Assembly (NCBI RefSeq): GCF_000430725.1
Contig: NZ_AUMO01000017.1
Coordinates: 1-64,000, forward strand
Direction of reading: 5' to 3'
Source: Azohydromonas australica DSM 1124
Lineage (GTDB): Bacteria; Pseudomonadota; Gammaproteobacteria; Burkholderiales; Burkholderiaceae_C
Length of the DNA stretch: 64,000 nucleotides
Shown: positions 43,935 through 51,813 of the stretch, piece after piece
Position numbering within the stretch: the first letter of the stretch is position 1
Layout of the letters: each line of letters begins with the position of its first letter
Program-made: the position numbers and the translations under genes
The notes under the pieces: model-generated
The model's database searches: none
The model's input: only the letters and a program-made list of their open reading frames with translations
Told to the model about the DNA's origin: nothing

Positions 43935-44095
43935 CGGCGCGGCTCCCGCGGCTGCCCGGGCGGCGGCAGGCGCCGGCTGCGCCGCCACAGGGCGAAGAAC
44001 TCGCCACCCAGCGCCACCAGCGCCACGCCCCAGCCGGTCCAGACATAGGCGCCGTAGCCGCCCATGTCCCACAGCAGTGCCCAGTCGATGTTCAT
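43931..44095 (-). CDS. ccmD: Heme exporter small subunit CcmD
   Basis: This short gene encodes 54 residues: MNIDWALLWDMGGYGAYVWT is followed by a single membrane span (WGVALVALGGEFFALW) and an Arg/Pro-rich tail ending REPRR. The MGGYGAYVW block before the span is the CcmD hallmark. It holds CcmC and CcmE together and assists release of holo-CcmE. Its TGA overlaps the ccmE ATG. Two hairpins occupy the 76 bases between it and ccmC. Confidence 0.92.
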   Translation of the reverse strand: MNIDWALLWDMGGYGAYVWTGWGVALVALGGEFFALWRRSRRLPPPGQPREPRR

Positions 44096-44119
44096 GGGTG
44101 CACCCTCGCGCTGCGCGCG

Positions 44120-44173
44120 GTCCCGCCAAGCGGGACGGAGCGCCTCCTTCGGAGCGGCCGTGCGGAGGCGCTC
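44120..44173. repeat. Two hairpins between ccmC and ccmD
   Basis: GTCCCGC (44120-44126) pairs with GCGGGAC (44130-44136) over a 3-base loop. GAGCGCCTCC (44138-44147) pairs perfectly with GGAGGCGCTC (44164-44173) over 16 bases. The second stem reaches into the ccmC stop codon region. Such structures in an otherwise overlapping operon may act as a processing, stability or attenuation element. Neither has a T-run on the minus strand. Confidence 0.6.
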
Positions 44174-44960
44174 ATCGCCACGCCCCCACGGTCGGCCGCG
44201 GCCTCGGTGGCGCGGCGCGCTGCTCGGCCAGGATGCAGCGCGCGCGCAGCAGCGCCATGGCCGCGGCGTAGGCCCAGGCGGCCAGCGTCATGAACACCAG
44301 CGCGGCCAGCTGGCTGGGCTCCATGGCCGCGCCGCGCGGCGTGAGCGTGGCGCCCTGGTGCAGCGTGTTCCACCAGTGCACCGAGAACCAGATGACGGGC
44401 AGGTTCACCGCGCCCACCAGCGCCAGCAGGGCGGCCAGCCGCGCCGCCCGCCGCTCGTCGTCGAAGGCCGCGCGCAGCCCGATCACGCCCAGGTACAGGA
44501 ACAGCAGCAGCAGCTGTGAGGCCAGCCGCGCGTCCCAGGCCCACCAGGTACCCCAGGTGGGCCGGCCCCACAGCGCGCCGCTGAGCAGCGCCAGGGCGCA
44601 GAACAGCGCGCCCGTAGGCGCCAGGCCCTGCGCCAGCGCCGAGGCCACCCGGCCACGCCACACCAGCGCCACGGCCGACCAGTAGGCCATCACCGCGTAG
44701 AGCCACAGCGACATCCAGGCCGACGCCACGTGCAGCGCCAGCAGCCGCACCGACTCGCCCTGCCGCGCGTCGGCCGGCGCGACGAAGAACGCGAACCACA
44801 GCCCCAGCAGCGCGGGCGGCACGCCCAGCAGCGCCAGCGGCCCCCACCAGCGCGCCACCCAGGCCTCGAAGGCCGGCGGCGAGGCCAGGCGGCGCCAGGG
44901 TGCCCAGGCCGGCACCGCGCCACGCGGCGAGCCCGGAAAGGAGGCGGAAGGCATGACCAT
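44172..44960 (-). CDS. ccmC: Heme exporter permease/handling protein CcmC
   Basis: This 262-residue inner-membrane protein has six spans. The tryptophan-rich heme site is intact in WGRPTWGTWWAWDARLASQL, and the two flanking histidine blocks are ALHVASAWMSLWLYAVM and WFSVHWWNTLHQGATL. It delivers heme to CcmE. GGAGGAG lies 8 bases before the ATG at 44960; a second ATG is at 44954. The gene follows ccmB by 16 bases. Confidence 0.95.
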   Translation of the reverse strand: MVMPSASFPGSPRGAVPAWAPWRRLASPPAFEAWVARWWGPLALLGVPPALLGLWFAFFVAPADARQGESVRLLALHVASAWMSLWLYAVMAYWSAVALVWRGRVASALAQGLAPTGALFCALALLSGALWGRPTWGTWWAWDARLASQLLLLFLYLGVIGLRAAFDDERRAARLAALLALVGAVNLPVIWFSVHWWNTLHQGATLTPRGAAMEPSQLAALVFMTLAAWAYAAAMALLRARCILAEQRAAPPRPRPTVGAWR

Positions 44961-44976
44961 GTGTTTGCTCCTCCGG

Positions 44977-45705
44977 CTAATCCAGGCCCATGCGCAGGGC
45001 CGCCAGCGTGGTCCAGGGCAGCAGCGCCAGCGCAGCGGCCAGCAGCGCGCCCAGCAGCCAGGGCGCGGCCGGCTCGCCCTGCGCCGTGCCGATGCCCAGC
45101 AGCAGCACCGGGACCGCCAGCGGCAGCACCAGCAGCGCCAGCAGCATCCCGCCGCCGCGCGAGCCCAGCGTCAGCGCCGCGCCCAGCGCGCACAGCATCG
45201 CCAGCGTGGGTAGGCCCAGCAGCAGCGACAGCGCCAGCGCCGGCCAGCGCGCCGCCTCCAGGCCGTAGAACGGCAGCAGCAGCCCGCTGGCGGGCAGCAG
45301 CAGCGCGCAGGCCAGCCCGTGTCCCAGCAGCCGCCCGCCCAGTACCGCCAGCGGCGCCGGCGCGAGCAGCTGCTGCTCCAGCACGCCGTTGGCCAGGTCG
45401 GCCTGGAACAGGCGCAGGCTGCCCAGCAGCACGGCCAGCAGCGCGGCCGTCCACGCCGCCGCCGGCGCCACCCGGCGCAGCAGGGGCAGCTCGCCGCCCA
45501 GCGCCAGCGGCAGCAGCGCCAGCACCAGCGTGAAGAAGCCCAGCGCCGCCAGCGCGTCGAAGCGCTCGCGCAGCAGCAGCCGCAGCTCGCGCCGCAGGCT
45601 GGTGAGCAGCGCCGCGGCGGTGCCGGCCGTGGTGGCGCTCAGGCCGCCAGGGTGACTTCGGCGCCCAGGTGCAGCCGGGTCAGCGAGGGTGTCGAGGAAG
45701 GCCAT
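44977..45705 (-). CDS. ccmB: Heme exporter permease CcmB
   Basis: This inner-membrane permease partners CcmA. Several hydrophobic spans (FFTLVLALLPLALGG, AAAWTAALLAVLLGSL and following) and the block LRLFQADLANGVLEQQLLAP are diagnostic. The start is ambiguous. The only ATG gives 242 residues and overlaps ccmA by 67 bases, while the family N-terminus (SLRRELRLLLRERF) lies about 38 residues in. A CTG at 45642 overlapping the ccmA TGA as CTGA would give 221 residues, the normal CcmB length. No ATG, GTG or TTG lies between the two. Confidence 0.9.
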   Translation of the reverse strand: MAFLDTLADPAAPGRRSHPGGLSATTAGTAAALLTSLRRELRLLLRERFDALAALGFFTLVLALLPLALGGELPLLRRVAPAAAWTAALLAVLLGSLRLFQADLANGVLEQQLLAPAPLAVLGGRLLGHGLACALLLPASGLLLPFYGLEAARWPALALSLLLGLPTLAMLCALGAALTLGSRGGGMLLALLVLPLAVPVLLLGIGTAQGEPAAPWLLGALLAAALALLPWTTLAALRMGLD

Positions 45706-46274
45706 GAGTCATGGGTGCTGATGAGGGCCACGCCGCCGCGCTCCAGGTGCAGCGCCAGGCGCACGGTGAAATCCAGCCGCGCGGCCTCGTCCAGCGCCGT
45801 CAGCGGTTCGTCGAGCAGCCACAGCCGCCGCCGGGTGAGCACCAGCCGCGTGAGCGCCACGCGCCGGCGCTGGCCCTGCGACAGCCGCCGCAGCGGCACG
45901 CGCGCCAGCGCGTCCAGCCCCGCGCCCTGCAGCGCCTGCTCGATGCGCGACTCGGCCAGCGCCTCGCCGCCCAGGCGCAGCAGGTGGTCCAGGTTCTGCA
46001 CGGCATCGAGCGCCTCGTGCAGGCCGTCGCGGTGGCCGACGTAGCAGGCCTCGCGGCACATCGCCTCGCGCGCCGGGCCGCCGTTGAGCGCCTGCCAGCG
46101 CAGCTGCCGCGCGTGCAGCGGCTGCAGCCCGGCCAGGCTGCGCAGCAGCGTGGTCTTGCCCGTGCCGTTGGCGCCCTCCACCAGCAGCGCCTGCCCCGGG
46201 CGCAGGACCAGGTCGAAGCCCTGGCACAGCAGCCGGCCGCCGCGCACGAGCTGCAGGTCGGTCACGTGCAGCAT
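45639..46274 (-). CDS. ccmA: Heme exporter ATP-binding protein CcmA
   Basis: This 211-residue ABC ATPase has Walker A GANGTGKTT, the signature LSQGQRRRVALTRL, Walker B LWLLDEPLTALD, and the H-loop STHDSW. It is short, as normal for CcmA. With CcmB it drives release of heme-loaded CcmE. It is the first ccm gene and starts 11 bases after the napC stop, linking the nitrate reductase and maturation genes in one unit. Confidence 0.94.
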   Translation of the reverse strand: MLHVTDLQLVRGGRLLCQGFDLVLRPGQALLVEGANGTGKTTLLRSLAGLQPLHARQLRWQALNGGPAREAMCREACYVGHRDGLHEALDAVQNLDHLLRLGGEALAESRIEQALQGAGLDALARVPLRRLSQGQRRRVALTRLVLTRRRLWLLDEPLTALDEAARLDFTVRLALHLERGGVALISTHDSWPSSTPSLTRLHLGAEVTLAA

Positions 46275-46285
46275 GCGGCCGGCGC

Positions 46286-46888
46286 CTAGCGCACCGTCTC
46301 CACGCCGGACATGTCGGGCAGCTTGTGCGCGATGCCCTTGTGGCAGTCGATGCAGGTCTTCTGCCCGCTGGCCAGCTCGGTGCTGTGCGCGGCGGTGGCG
46401 CGCGGGCTCTGGCGCGTGAAGTCCATGGACTCGAACTGGTGGCAGTTGCGGCACTCCAGCGAGTTGTTGGCCTTGAGACGCTCCCACTCGTGCTCGGCCA
46501 GCGTGCGGCGCATGGCGGCGAACTTCTCCGGCGTGTCGATGGTGCCGAAGACCTTGCCCCAGACCTCCTTGGACGCCTGCATCTTGCGCGCCATCTTGTT
46601 GGTCCAGTTGTGCGGCACGTGGCAGTCGCTGCACTTGGCGCGCACGCCCGAGCGGTTGGTGAAGTGGATGGTGCCCTGCAGCTCCTGGTAGACGTTGTCG
46701 CGCATCTCGTGGCAGCCGGTGCAGAACTTCTCGGTGTTGGTGAGCTCCAGCGCGGTGTTGAAGCCGCCCCAGAAGATCACGCCGGCGACGAAGCCGCCCA
46801 CGGTCAGGAAGCCCAGGCTGTAGTAGCGGCTGGGCATGCGCAGCACCTTCCAGTAGCGGCGCAGCAGGTTGATGGGACCACGCAGCAT
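46286..46888 (-). CDS. napC: Tetraheme cytochrome c NapC
   Basis: This 200-residue NapC/NirT-family quinol dehydrogenase has an N-terminal membrane anchor ([20 protein letters not shown]) and a periplasmic domain with exactly four C-x-x-C-H heme sites: CTGCH, CSDCH, CRNCH and CIDCH. It moves electrons from the quinol pool to NapAB. It follows napB by 21 bases. Heme attachment depends on the Ccm proteins encoded immediately downstream. Confidence 0.96.
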   Translation of the reverse strand: MLRGPINLLRRYWKVLRMPSRYYSLGFLTVGGFVAGVIFWGGFNTALELTNTEKFCTGCHEMRDNVYQELQGTIHFTNRSGVRAKCSDCHVPHNWTNKMARKMQASKEVWGKVFGTIDTPEKFAAMRRTLAEHEWERLKANNSLECRNCHQFESMDFTRQSPRATAAHSTELASGQKTCIDCHKGIAHKLPDMSGVETVR

Positions 46889-46909
46889 GGGCGACCCTTT
46901 CTTCGGCGC

Positions 46910-47404
46910 TCAGCGCCGCGGCGCGCCGGTGCCCTGGCGCTGCTGCTGTTGCTGGTCGCCGCGCACGAGCTGGTCCACGTCCACGAAGCGGTTGTTCACC
47001 AGCGGCTTGAGATCGGCCTGCGGCACGTGGCACTGGGTGCAGAAGTAGCGCCGCGGCGAGATGTCGGCCAGGAAGTTGCCCTGGCGGTCCTGGTAGTGCG
47101 TGACGCTGATGGGCGGCGCGCCGCTGCTGCCCGTCTGCGCGCGCGCGTGGCAGAACATGCAGCGGTTGGCGCTCTTGTCGAGCTGGTAGTTGTCGATCTT
47201 GTGCGGGATCACCGGCGGCTGCATGGCGTAGTTGCGCACGCGCCGGATGTCGGAGTTGTCGGAGTTCACCAGCGGCGGCGGCGGGGTGGTGTCCATGATG
47301 GGCGCGCCGCGCATGCGGTCGGTCATGTCCACCGCCAGCGCCACGCCGGCCACCGCGGCGGCGCCCAGGCCCAGCACGATCCCGAGGGCTTGCTTGAGCT
47401 TCAT
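46910..47404 (-). CDS. napB: Diheme cytochrome c NapB
   Basis: This 164-residue periplasmic electron-transfer subunit of nitrate reductase has a signal peptide ([18 protein letters not shown]) and the block [21 protein letters not shown]. Two heme motifs, CMFCH and CTQCH, are present. The C-terminus has a glutamine-rich tail (DQQQQQRQ) beyond the usual end. Its ATG overlaps the napA TGA (ATGA), so synthesis is coupled to the catalytic subunit. Confidence 0.95.
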   Translation of the reverse strand: MKLKQALGIVLGLGAAAVAGVALAVDMTDRMRGAPIMDTTPPPPLVNSDNSDIRRVRNYAMQPPVIPHKIDNYQLDKSANRCMFCHARAQTGSSGAPPISVTHYQDRQGNFLADISPRRYFCTQCHVPQADLKPLVNNRFVDVDQLVRGDQQQQQRQGTGAPRR

Positions 47405-49992
47405 ACCGTGCCTCCCTGCGGCGGCAGCCCGCCGGCCTTGCGGATGGCCACGGCGCACTTCTTGTAGTCCGTCTGCAGCGAGATCGGGCAGGTGGCGTCC
47501 AGCGTGACCTTGTTGATGAGCTGGCTGGCGTCGAAGAAGGGCACGAACACCAGCCCGCGCGGCGGCTTGTTGCGCCCGCGCGTCTCCACGCGGGTGCGCA
47601 TGCTGCCGCGCCGGGACGTGAGCTCCACGATTTCGCCGCGGCGCACGCCCAGCGCGCGCGCGTCCTCCGGGTGCATGAAGCACACGGCGTTGGGAAACGC
47701 CCGGTAGAGCTCGGGCACGCGCCGCGTCATGGTGCCGGTGTGCCAGTGCTCCAGCACCCGGCCCGTGCACAGCCAGTACGGGAAGTCCTTGTCGGGCTCC
47801 TCGGCCGCGGGCTCGTAGGGCAGCGCCCACAGCACGGCCTTGCCGTCGGGGTTGCCGTAGAAGCGGAAGCCCTCGCCGGCCTTGACGTAGGGATCGGTGC
47901 CCTCGCGGTAGCGCCAGCGCGTCTCCTTGCCGTCCACCACCGGCCAGCGCAGGCCCGTGACCTTGTGGTACGTGTCGAAGGGCGCGAGGTCGTGCCCGTG
48001 GCCGCGGCCGAACTGCGCGTACTCCTCGAACAGCCCCTTCTGCACGTAGAAGCCGGCCGAGCGCGCGTCGTCGTTGTCGTAGCCGGCTTCCATCTCGGCC
48101 AGCGGGAAGCGGTCCACCGCGCCGTTGCGGAACACCAGGTCGTGCAGCGTCTTGCCGCGCCACTGCGGCTTGGCCGCCAGCAGCTCCGGGCTCCAGACCT
48201 CTTCCATGCGGAAGCGCTTGGTGAACTCCATGATCTGCCACAGGTCCGAGCGCGCCTGCCCCGGCGGCTTGACCAGCTGGTGCCAGAACTGCGTGCGGCG
48301 CTCGGCGTTGCCGTAGGCGCCCTCCTTCTCCACCCACATGGCCGTGGGCAGGATCAGGTCCGCGGCCATGGTGGACACCGTGGGATAGGGGTCGGACACC
48401 ACCACGAAGTTGTCCGGGTTGCGGAAGCCCGGGTAGATCTCCTGCACCACGTTGGGCCCGGCCTGCATGTTGTTGTTGGCCATCACCCAGTAGGCGTTGA
48501 GCTTGCCGTCCTTGAGCATGCGGCTCTGCAGCACCGCGTGGTAGCCGGGCTTGTCGGGAATGGTGCCTTCGGGCAACTGCCAGATGTGCTCGGCCTCGGC
48601 GCGGTGCTTGGGGTTGGTCACCACCATGTCCGCGGGCAGCCGGTGGCTGAAGGTGCCCACCTCGCGCGCGGTGCCGCAGGCCGAGGGCTGGCCGGTGAGC
48701 GAGAAGGGGCTGTTGCCCGGGGTGCTGATCTTGCCGGTGAGCAGGTGCAGGTTGTAGAGCAGGTGCGAGCACCAGGTGCCGCGCGTGTGCTGGTTGAAGC
48801 CCATGGTGAAGAGGGACATCACCTTGACCTTCGGGTCGGCATACAGCCGCGCCAGCGCCTCCAGCCGATCGCGCGGCACGTTGGTGAGCTTGGCCGTGTA
48901 GTCCAGCGTGTAGGTGCTGACGAAGCGCGCGTACTCGTCGAAGTTCGAGGCCTGGCCCGCGCCGGCATCGGCCCAGTGCTTGGCCTTCTGCTGCAGCGGA
49001 TGGTTGGGGCGCAGGCCGTAGCCGATGTCGGTGTTGCCCGTCATGAAGCGCGTGTGGCGATCCACGAACTCGCGGTTCACGGCCTTGTTCTGGATGATGT
49101 AGTTGGCGATGTAGTTGAGGATCGCCAGGTCGGTCTGCGGGCGGAAGGTGAGCGTGAGGTCGGAGAGGTCGTAGCAGCGGTGCTCGTACACCGACAGCGT
49201 GGCCACCCGGACGTGCGGCGCGGAGAGGCGCCGGTCGGTGATGCGCGTCCACAGGATGGGGTGCATCTCCGCCATGTTGGAGCCCCACAGCACGAAGGCG
49301 TCGGCCTGCTCGATGTCGTCGTAGCAGCCCATGGGCTCGTCCATGCCGAAGGTGCGCATGAAGCCCGCCACGGCCGAGGCCATGCAGTGGCGCGCGTTGG
49401 GGTCGAGGTTGTTGGAGCGGAAGCCCGCCTTCATCATCTTGGAGGCGGCGTAGCCCTCCCAGACCGTCCACTGCCCCGAGCCGAACATGCCGATGCTGGT
49501 GGGGCCCTTTTCCTTGAGCACGCGCTTGAACTGCGCGGCCATGGTGTCGAAGGCCACGTCCCAGCTCACGGGCTGGAACTCGCCGTCCTTGGCGTAGCGG
49601 CCGTCCTTCATGCGCAGCATGGGCTGCGTGAGCCGGTCCTCGCCGTACATGATCTTGGACAGGAAGTAGCCCTTGACGCAGTTGATGCCGCGGTTGACCT
49701 CGGCGTTGGGGTCGCCATGGGTGGCGACCACACGCCCTTCCTTGACGGCCACGTTGACGCCGCAACCGACACCGCAGAAGCGGCACGGCGCCTTGGACCA
49801 CTTGAGCTGCGTGCGCGAGGCGTCGGTGACGACGTTCTGCGCCGCCGCGTCCAGCGGCAGCCCCGCGGCCAGCGCGGCGCTGGCCGCGGCGCTGGCGCGC
49901 ACGAACTCGCGCCGCGTGCAGCCGCAGTCCGGCGCCTCGGGCGCGCCCTCGCGCGGGGCTTCGACAACAGGAATGGGAACGGGAATGGACAT
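47401..49992 (-). CDS. napA: Periplasmic nitrate reductase catalytic subunit NapA
   Basis: This 863-residue molybdopterin enzyme reduces nitrate to nitrite in the periplasm. A Tat signal ([19 protein letters not shown]) is followed by the 4Fe-4S cluster Cys set in [12 protein letters not shown] with a later Cys in GINCVKGYF. The molybdenum-ligand Cys is in [15 protein letters not shown]. The Mo-bis-MGD-binding domains are complete to the C-terminal [21 protein letters not shown]. Two starts are possible: ATG 49992 with GGAG upstream (used), or ATG 50010, which shares a base with the napD stop (TGATG). Confidence 0.96.
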   Translation of the reverse strand: MSIPVPIPVVEAPREGAPEAPDCGCTRREFVRASAAASAALAAGLPLDAAAQNVVTDASRTQLKWSKAPCRFCGVGCGVNVAVKEGRVVATHGDPNAEVNRGINCVKGYFLSKIMYGEDRLTQPMLRMKDGRYAKDGEFQPVSWDVAFDTMAAQFKRVLKEKGPTSIGMFGSGQWTVWEGYAASKMMKAGFRSNNLDPNARHCMASAVAGFMRTFGMDEPMGCYDDIEQADAFVLWGSNMAEMHPILWTRITDRRLSAPHVRVATLSVYEHRCYDLSDLTLTFRPQTDLAILNYIANYIIQNKAVNREFVDRHTRFMTGNTDIGYGLRPNHPLQQKAKHWADAGAGQASNFDEYARFVSTYTLDYTAKLTNVPRDRLEALARLYADPKVKVMSLFTMGFNQHTRGTWCSHLLYNLHLLTGKISTPGNSPFSLTGQPSACGTAREVGTFSHRLPADMVVTNPKHRAEAEHIWQLPEGTIPDKPGYHAVLQSRMLKDGKLNAYWVMANNNMQAGPNVVQEIYPGFRNPDNFVVVSDPYPTVSTMAADLILPTAMWVEKEGAYGNAERRTQFWHQLVKPPGQARSDLWQIMEFTKRFRMEEVWSPELLAAKPQWRGKTLHDLVFRNGAVDRFPLAEMEAGYDNDDARSAGFYVQKGLFEEYAQFGRGHGHDLAPFDTYHKVTGLRWPVVDGKETRWRYREGTDPYVKAGEGFRFYGNPDGKAVLWALPYEPAAEEPDKDFPYWLCTGRVLEHWHTGTMTRRVPELYRAFPNAVCFMHPEDARALGVRRGEIVELTSRRGSMRTRVETRGRNKPPRGLVFVPFFDASQLINKVTLDATCPISLQTDYKKCAVAIRKAGGLPPQGGTV

Positions 49993-50009
49993 GCGCGGCT
50001 CCGTGTGCA

Positions 50010-50291
50010 TCACGTCATGGGTTGTTGCATCGCGGCCCAGGGCTCGGCGTGCTGGTACACCAGCGCCACGTTGAGCACCCCGGGCAGGTCCCGCAGCGCC
50101 GACAGCGACTGCAGCACGCCATCCGCGCCCTCGTGTTCGAGCACGGCCACCAGCCGCCCGTCCTCGGCCCACTGCCCCAGCGTGGTGCCGGGCAGCGCGG
50201 CGATGTCCTGGCGCAGCCGCGCCACGGCCTCGGGACGGGCCTGCACCAGAACGCCGGCGATGTGCAGCTCGCGCTCCCCGGGGGCCGTCAC
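50010..50291 (-). CDS. napD: NapA signal-peptide chaperone NapD
   Basis: This 93-residue ferredoxin-like chaperone binds the NapA twin-arginine signal and delays export until the cofactor is inserted. Recognisable parts are [19 protein letters not shown] and [15 protein letters not shown]. The GTG start at 50291 overlaps the napE TGA as GTGA, the same coupling seen elsewhere in the operon. The much longer open frame upstream has no homology and is not coding. Confidence 0.92.
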   Translation of the reverse strand: MTAPGERELHIAGVLVQARPEAVARLRQDIAALPGTTLGQWAEDGRLVAVLEHEGADGVLQSLSALRDLPGVLNVALVYQHAEPWAAMQQPMT

Positions 50292-50503
50292 GGCGTGTAC
50301 CCCGGCAGCTTCCCGGACAGCATCTGGTACATCCACACGACGAAGCCCCAGCCCGCCACCGTGACCACCGCCAGCACGGGCGCCGTCACGACGGTCAGGA
50401 ACAGGAAGCTGCGCGTTTCCTCTTGCCGGGTGGAAGGCGCGTCCGGATCGTCGGGGTGAACGGCGGAGCCGGCGGGCTCGGAGGGGGTGGGTGTGGATTT
50501 CAT
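50288..50503 (-). CDS. napE: NapE, small membrane protein of periplasmic nitrate reductase
   Basis: This 71-residue protein has a Pro/Asp-rich lead, then [20 protein letters not shown] and a single membrane span ending [16 protein letters not shown]. This block is typical of NapE. Its precise role is unknown. It heads the napEDABC-ccm superoperon. The ribosome-binding sequence AAGGGA is somewhat distant from the ATG. Confidence 0.92.
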   Translation of the reverse strand: MKSTPTPSEPAGSAVHPDDPDAPSTRQEETRSFLFLTVVTAPVLAVVTVAGWGFVVWMYQMLSGKLPGYTP

Positions 50504-50896
50504 CGGCGGTAGCGTCCCTTGGGCGATGACTCGGCGGAATCTCGGGCAATGCCCGTGCCCATACGTGGTGCATTCCGATGCAGAAGCGATGCAAGCCCCA
50601 AGTCACCCTGCAGACCGCCCTTGGCGTGCCCAGGATGGCCGTCTGCCCGGTACCTGGCATAACCGTGCGGCGGACCGTGCCCGAGACCCAGAGGAAAGGC
50701 GGCCATGCGTACCTGGAACGCAAGCCGGCAACATCGGCTGCAAAGGGTGGCGCGTGCGGTAAGGACTTACCGTCACTTCTGGCGGCCTTGCCGGTGCCGG
50801 TGGTCGCTGCGCGTGGCACGGGGAGCGCCGCGGCCCTCTGCGACACTGGCGGCTTCCCGTTGTAACGCCCGGCCCGCCGCGGCCGCCGTACGCCGC
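50504..50896. other. Divergent control region between napE and ureD
   Basis: No gene was recognised in these 393 bases. The region contains an inverted repeat CGGGC-AAT-GCCCG (50543-50555) and direct repeats CGATGCA at 50577-50583 and 50588-50594, 11 bases apart (one helical turn). No FNR-type TTGAT-N4-ATCAA site was seen. The promoters for both the nap superoperon and ureD should lie here. An open frame at 50578-50865 has no recognisable family. Confidence 0.45.
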
Positions 50897-51718
50897 ATGG
50901 CCTGGCACGCAGAACTCTCGATCCGCTATTTCCGCGACAACGAGCGCACCGTCGCGCTGGACCGCCACGAGGGCCCGCTGCGGGTGCTGCAGCGGCTCTA
51001 CCCGGAAGGCCCGCGCGTGTGCCACCACGTGCTGGTGCATCCGCCCGGCGGCGTGGCCGGCGGCGACGAGCTGCACCTGTCGCTGCAGCTGGAGCCCGGC
51101 AGCCATGCGCTGCTGACCACGCCCGGCGCCACGCGCTTCTACCGCAGCCTGGGCGAGACGGCGCTGCAGCGCGTGCAGGCCACGCTGCAGGGCGACGCGC
51201 GGCTGGAGTGGATGCCGCTGGAGGCGATTGCCCACGACGCCTGCCGCGCCGAGAACCACTTGCGCTTCGAGCTGCAGGACGCGGCGCAGATGATCGGCTG
51301 GGACGTGGTCGCGCTGGGCCTGCCCGCCGCGAACGACCCCTGGCGGCGCGGCAGCTTCCTGCAGCACCTGGAGCTGCCGGGGCTGTGGCTGGAGCGCGGC
51401 CGCATCGAGGCCGCCGACACGCGGCTGCTGGACAGCCCGCTGGGCTGGGCCGGGCGCCGGGTGCTGGGCACGCTGTGGTTCGCCAGCGCACAGCCGCTGC
51501 CCGCGGCGCTGCGCGAGGCGCTGCTGGAAGCCGGCCGCGCGCTGTGCGAGGGCGAGCCCTGCGCCGGCGTCACCAGCCCCTCGCCGCGCGTGGTGGTGCT
51601 GCGCATGCTGGCCGAGCGCGTGGAGCCGGCGCAGCGGCTGATGCAGCAGCTGTGGGCGCGCTGGCGCGAGGCCGCCTGGCAGATGCCGGCTTGCGCACCG
51701 CGGGTGTGGCGCACCTGA
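50897..51718 (+). CDS. ureD: Urease accessory protein UreD/UreH
   Basis: This 273-residue scaffold protein forms the UreD-UreF-UreG complex that delivers nickel to apo-urease. Diagnostic parts are LRVLQRLYPEGPRVCHHVLVHPPGGVAGGDELH and LLTTPGATRFYRS, then LEWMPLEAIAHDACRAE. Length fits the family. In most Burkholderiales ureD directly precedes ureA. Here it is followed by an unrelated transporter gene, and no urease structural gene is in the window. The urt urea transporter lies 3 kb further on, on the opposite strand. Confidence 0.92.
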   Translation: MAWHAELSIRYFRDNERTVALDRHEGPLRVLQRLYPEGPRVCHHVLVHPPGGVAGGDELHLSLQLEPGSHALLTTPGATRFYRSLGETALQRVQATLQGDARLEWMPLEAIAHDACRAENHLRFELQDAAQMIGWDVVALGLPAANDPWRRGSFLQHLELPGLWLERGRIEAADTRLLDSPLGWAGRRVLGTLWFASAQPLPAALREALLEAGRALCEGEPCAGVTSPSPRVVVLRMLAERVEPAQRLMQQLWARWREAAWQMPACAPRVWRT

Positions 51719-51813
51719 GCTGAATCAGGCCGGGGGCTCGGGCCCGCGCCAATGGCGCCCCCTGTAAGCATGCGTAATCCTGTCGGTACCGCCACGCGAG
51801 GAAGGCCTGCTCC

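Noticed and set aside
50578-50865. 95-residue open frame in the napE/ureD gap
   Set aside because: No family, no ribosome-binding site, and it occupies the expected promoter region.
50504-50896. FNR or sigma-54 site for nap
   Set aside because: No match to TTGAT-N4-ATCAA or to the GG/GC-type sigma-54 promoter was found on either strand.
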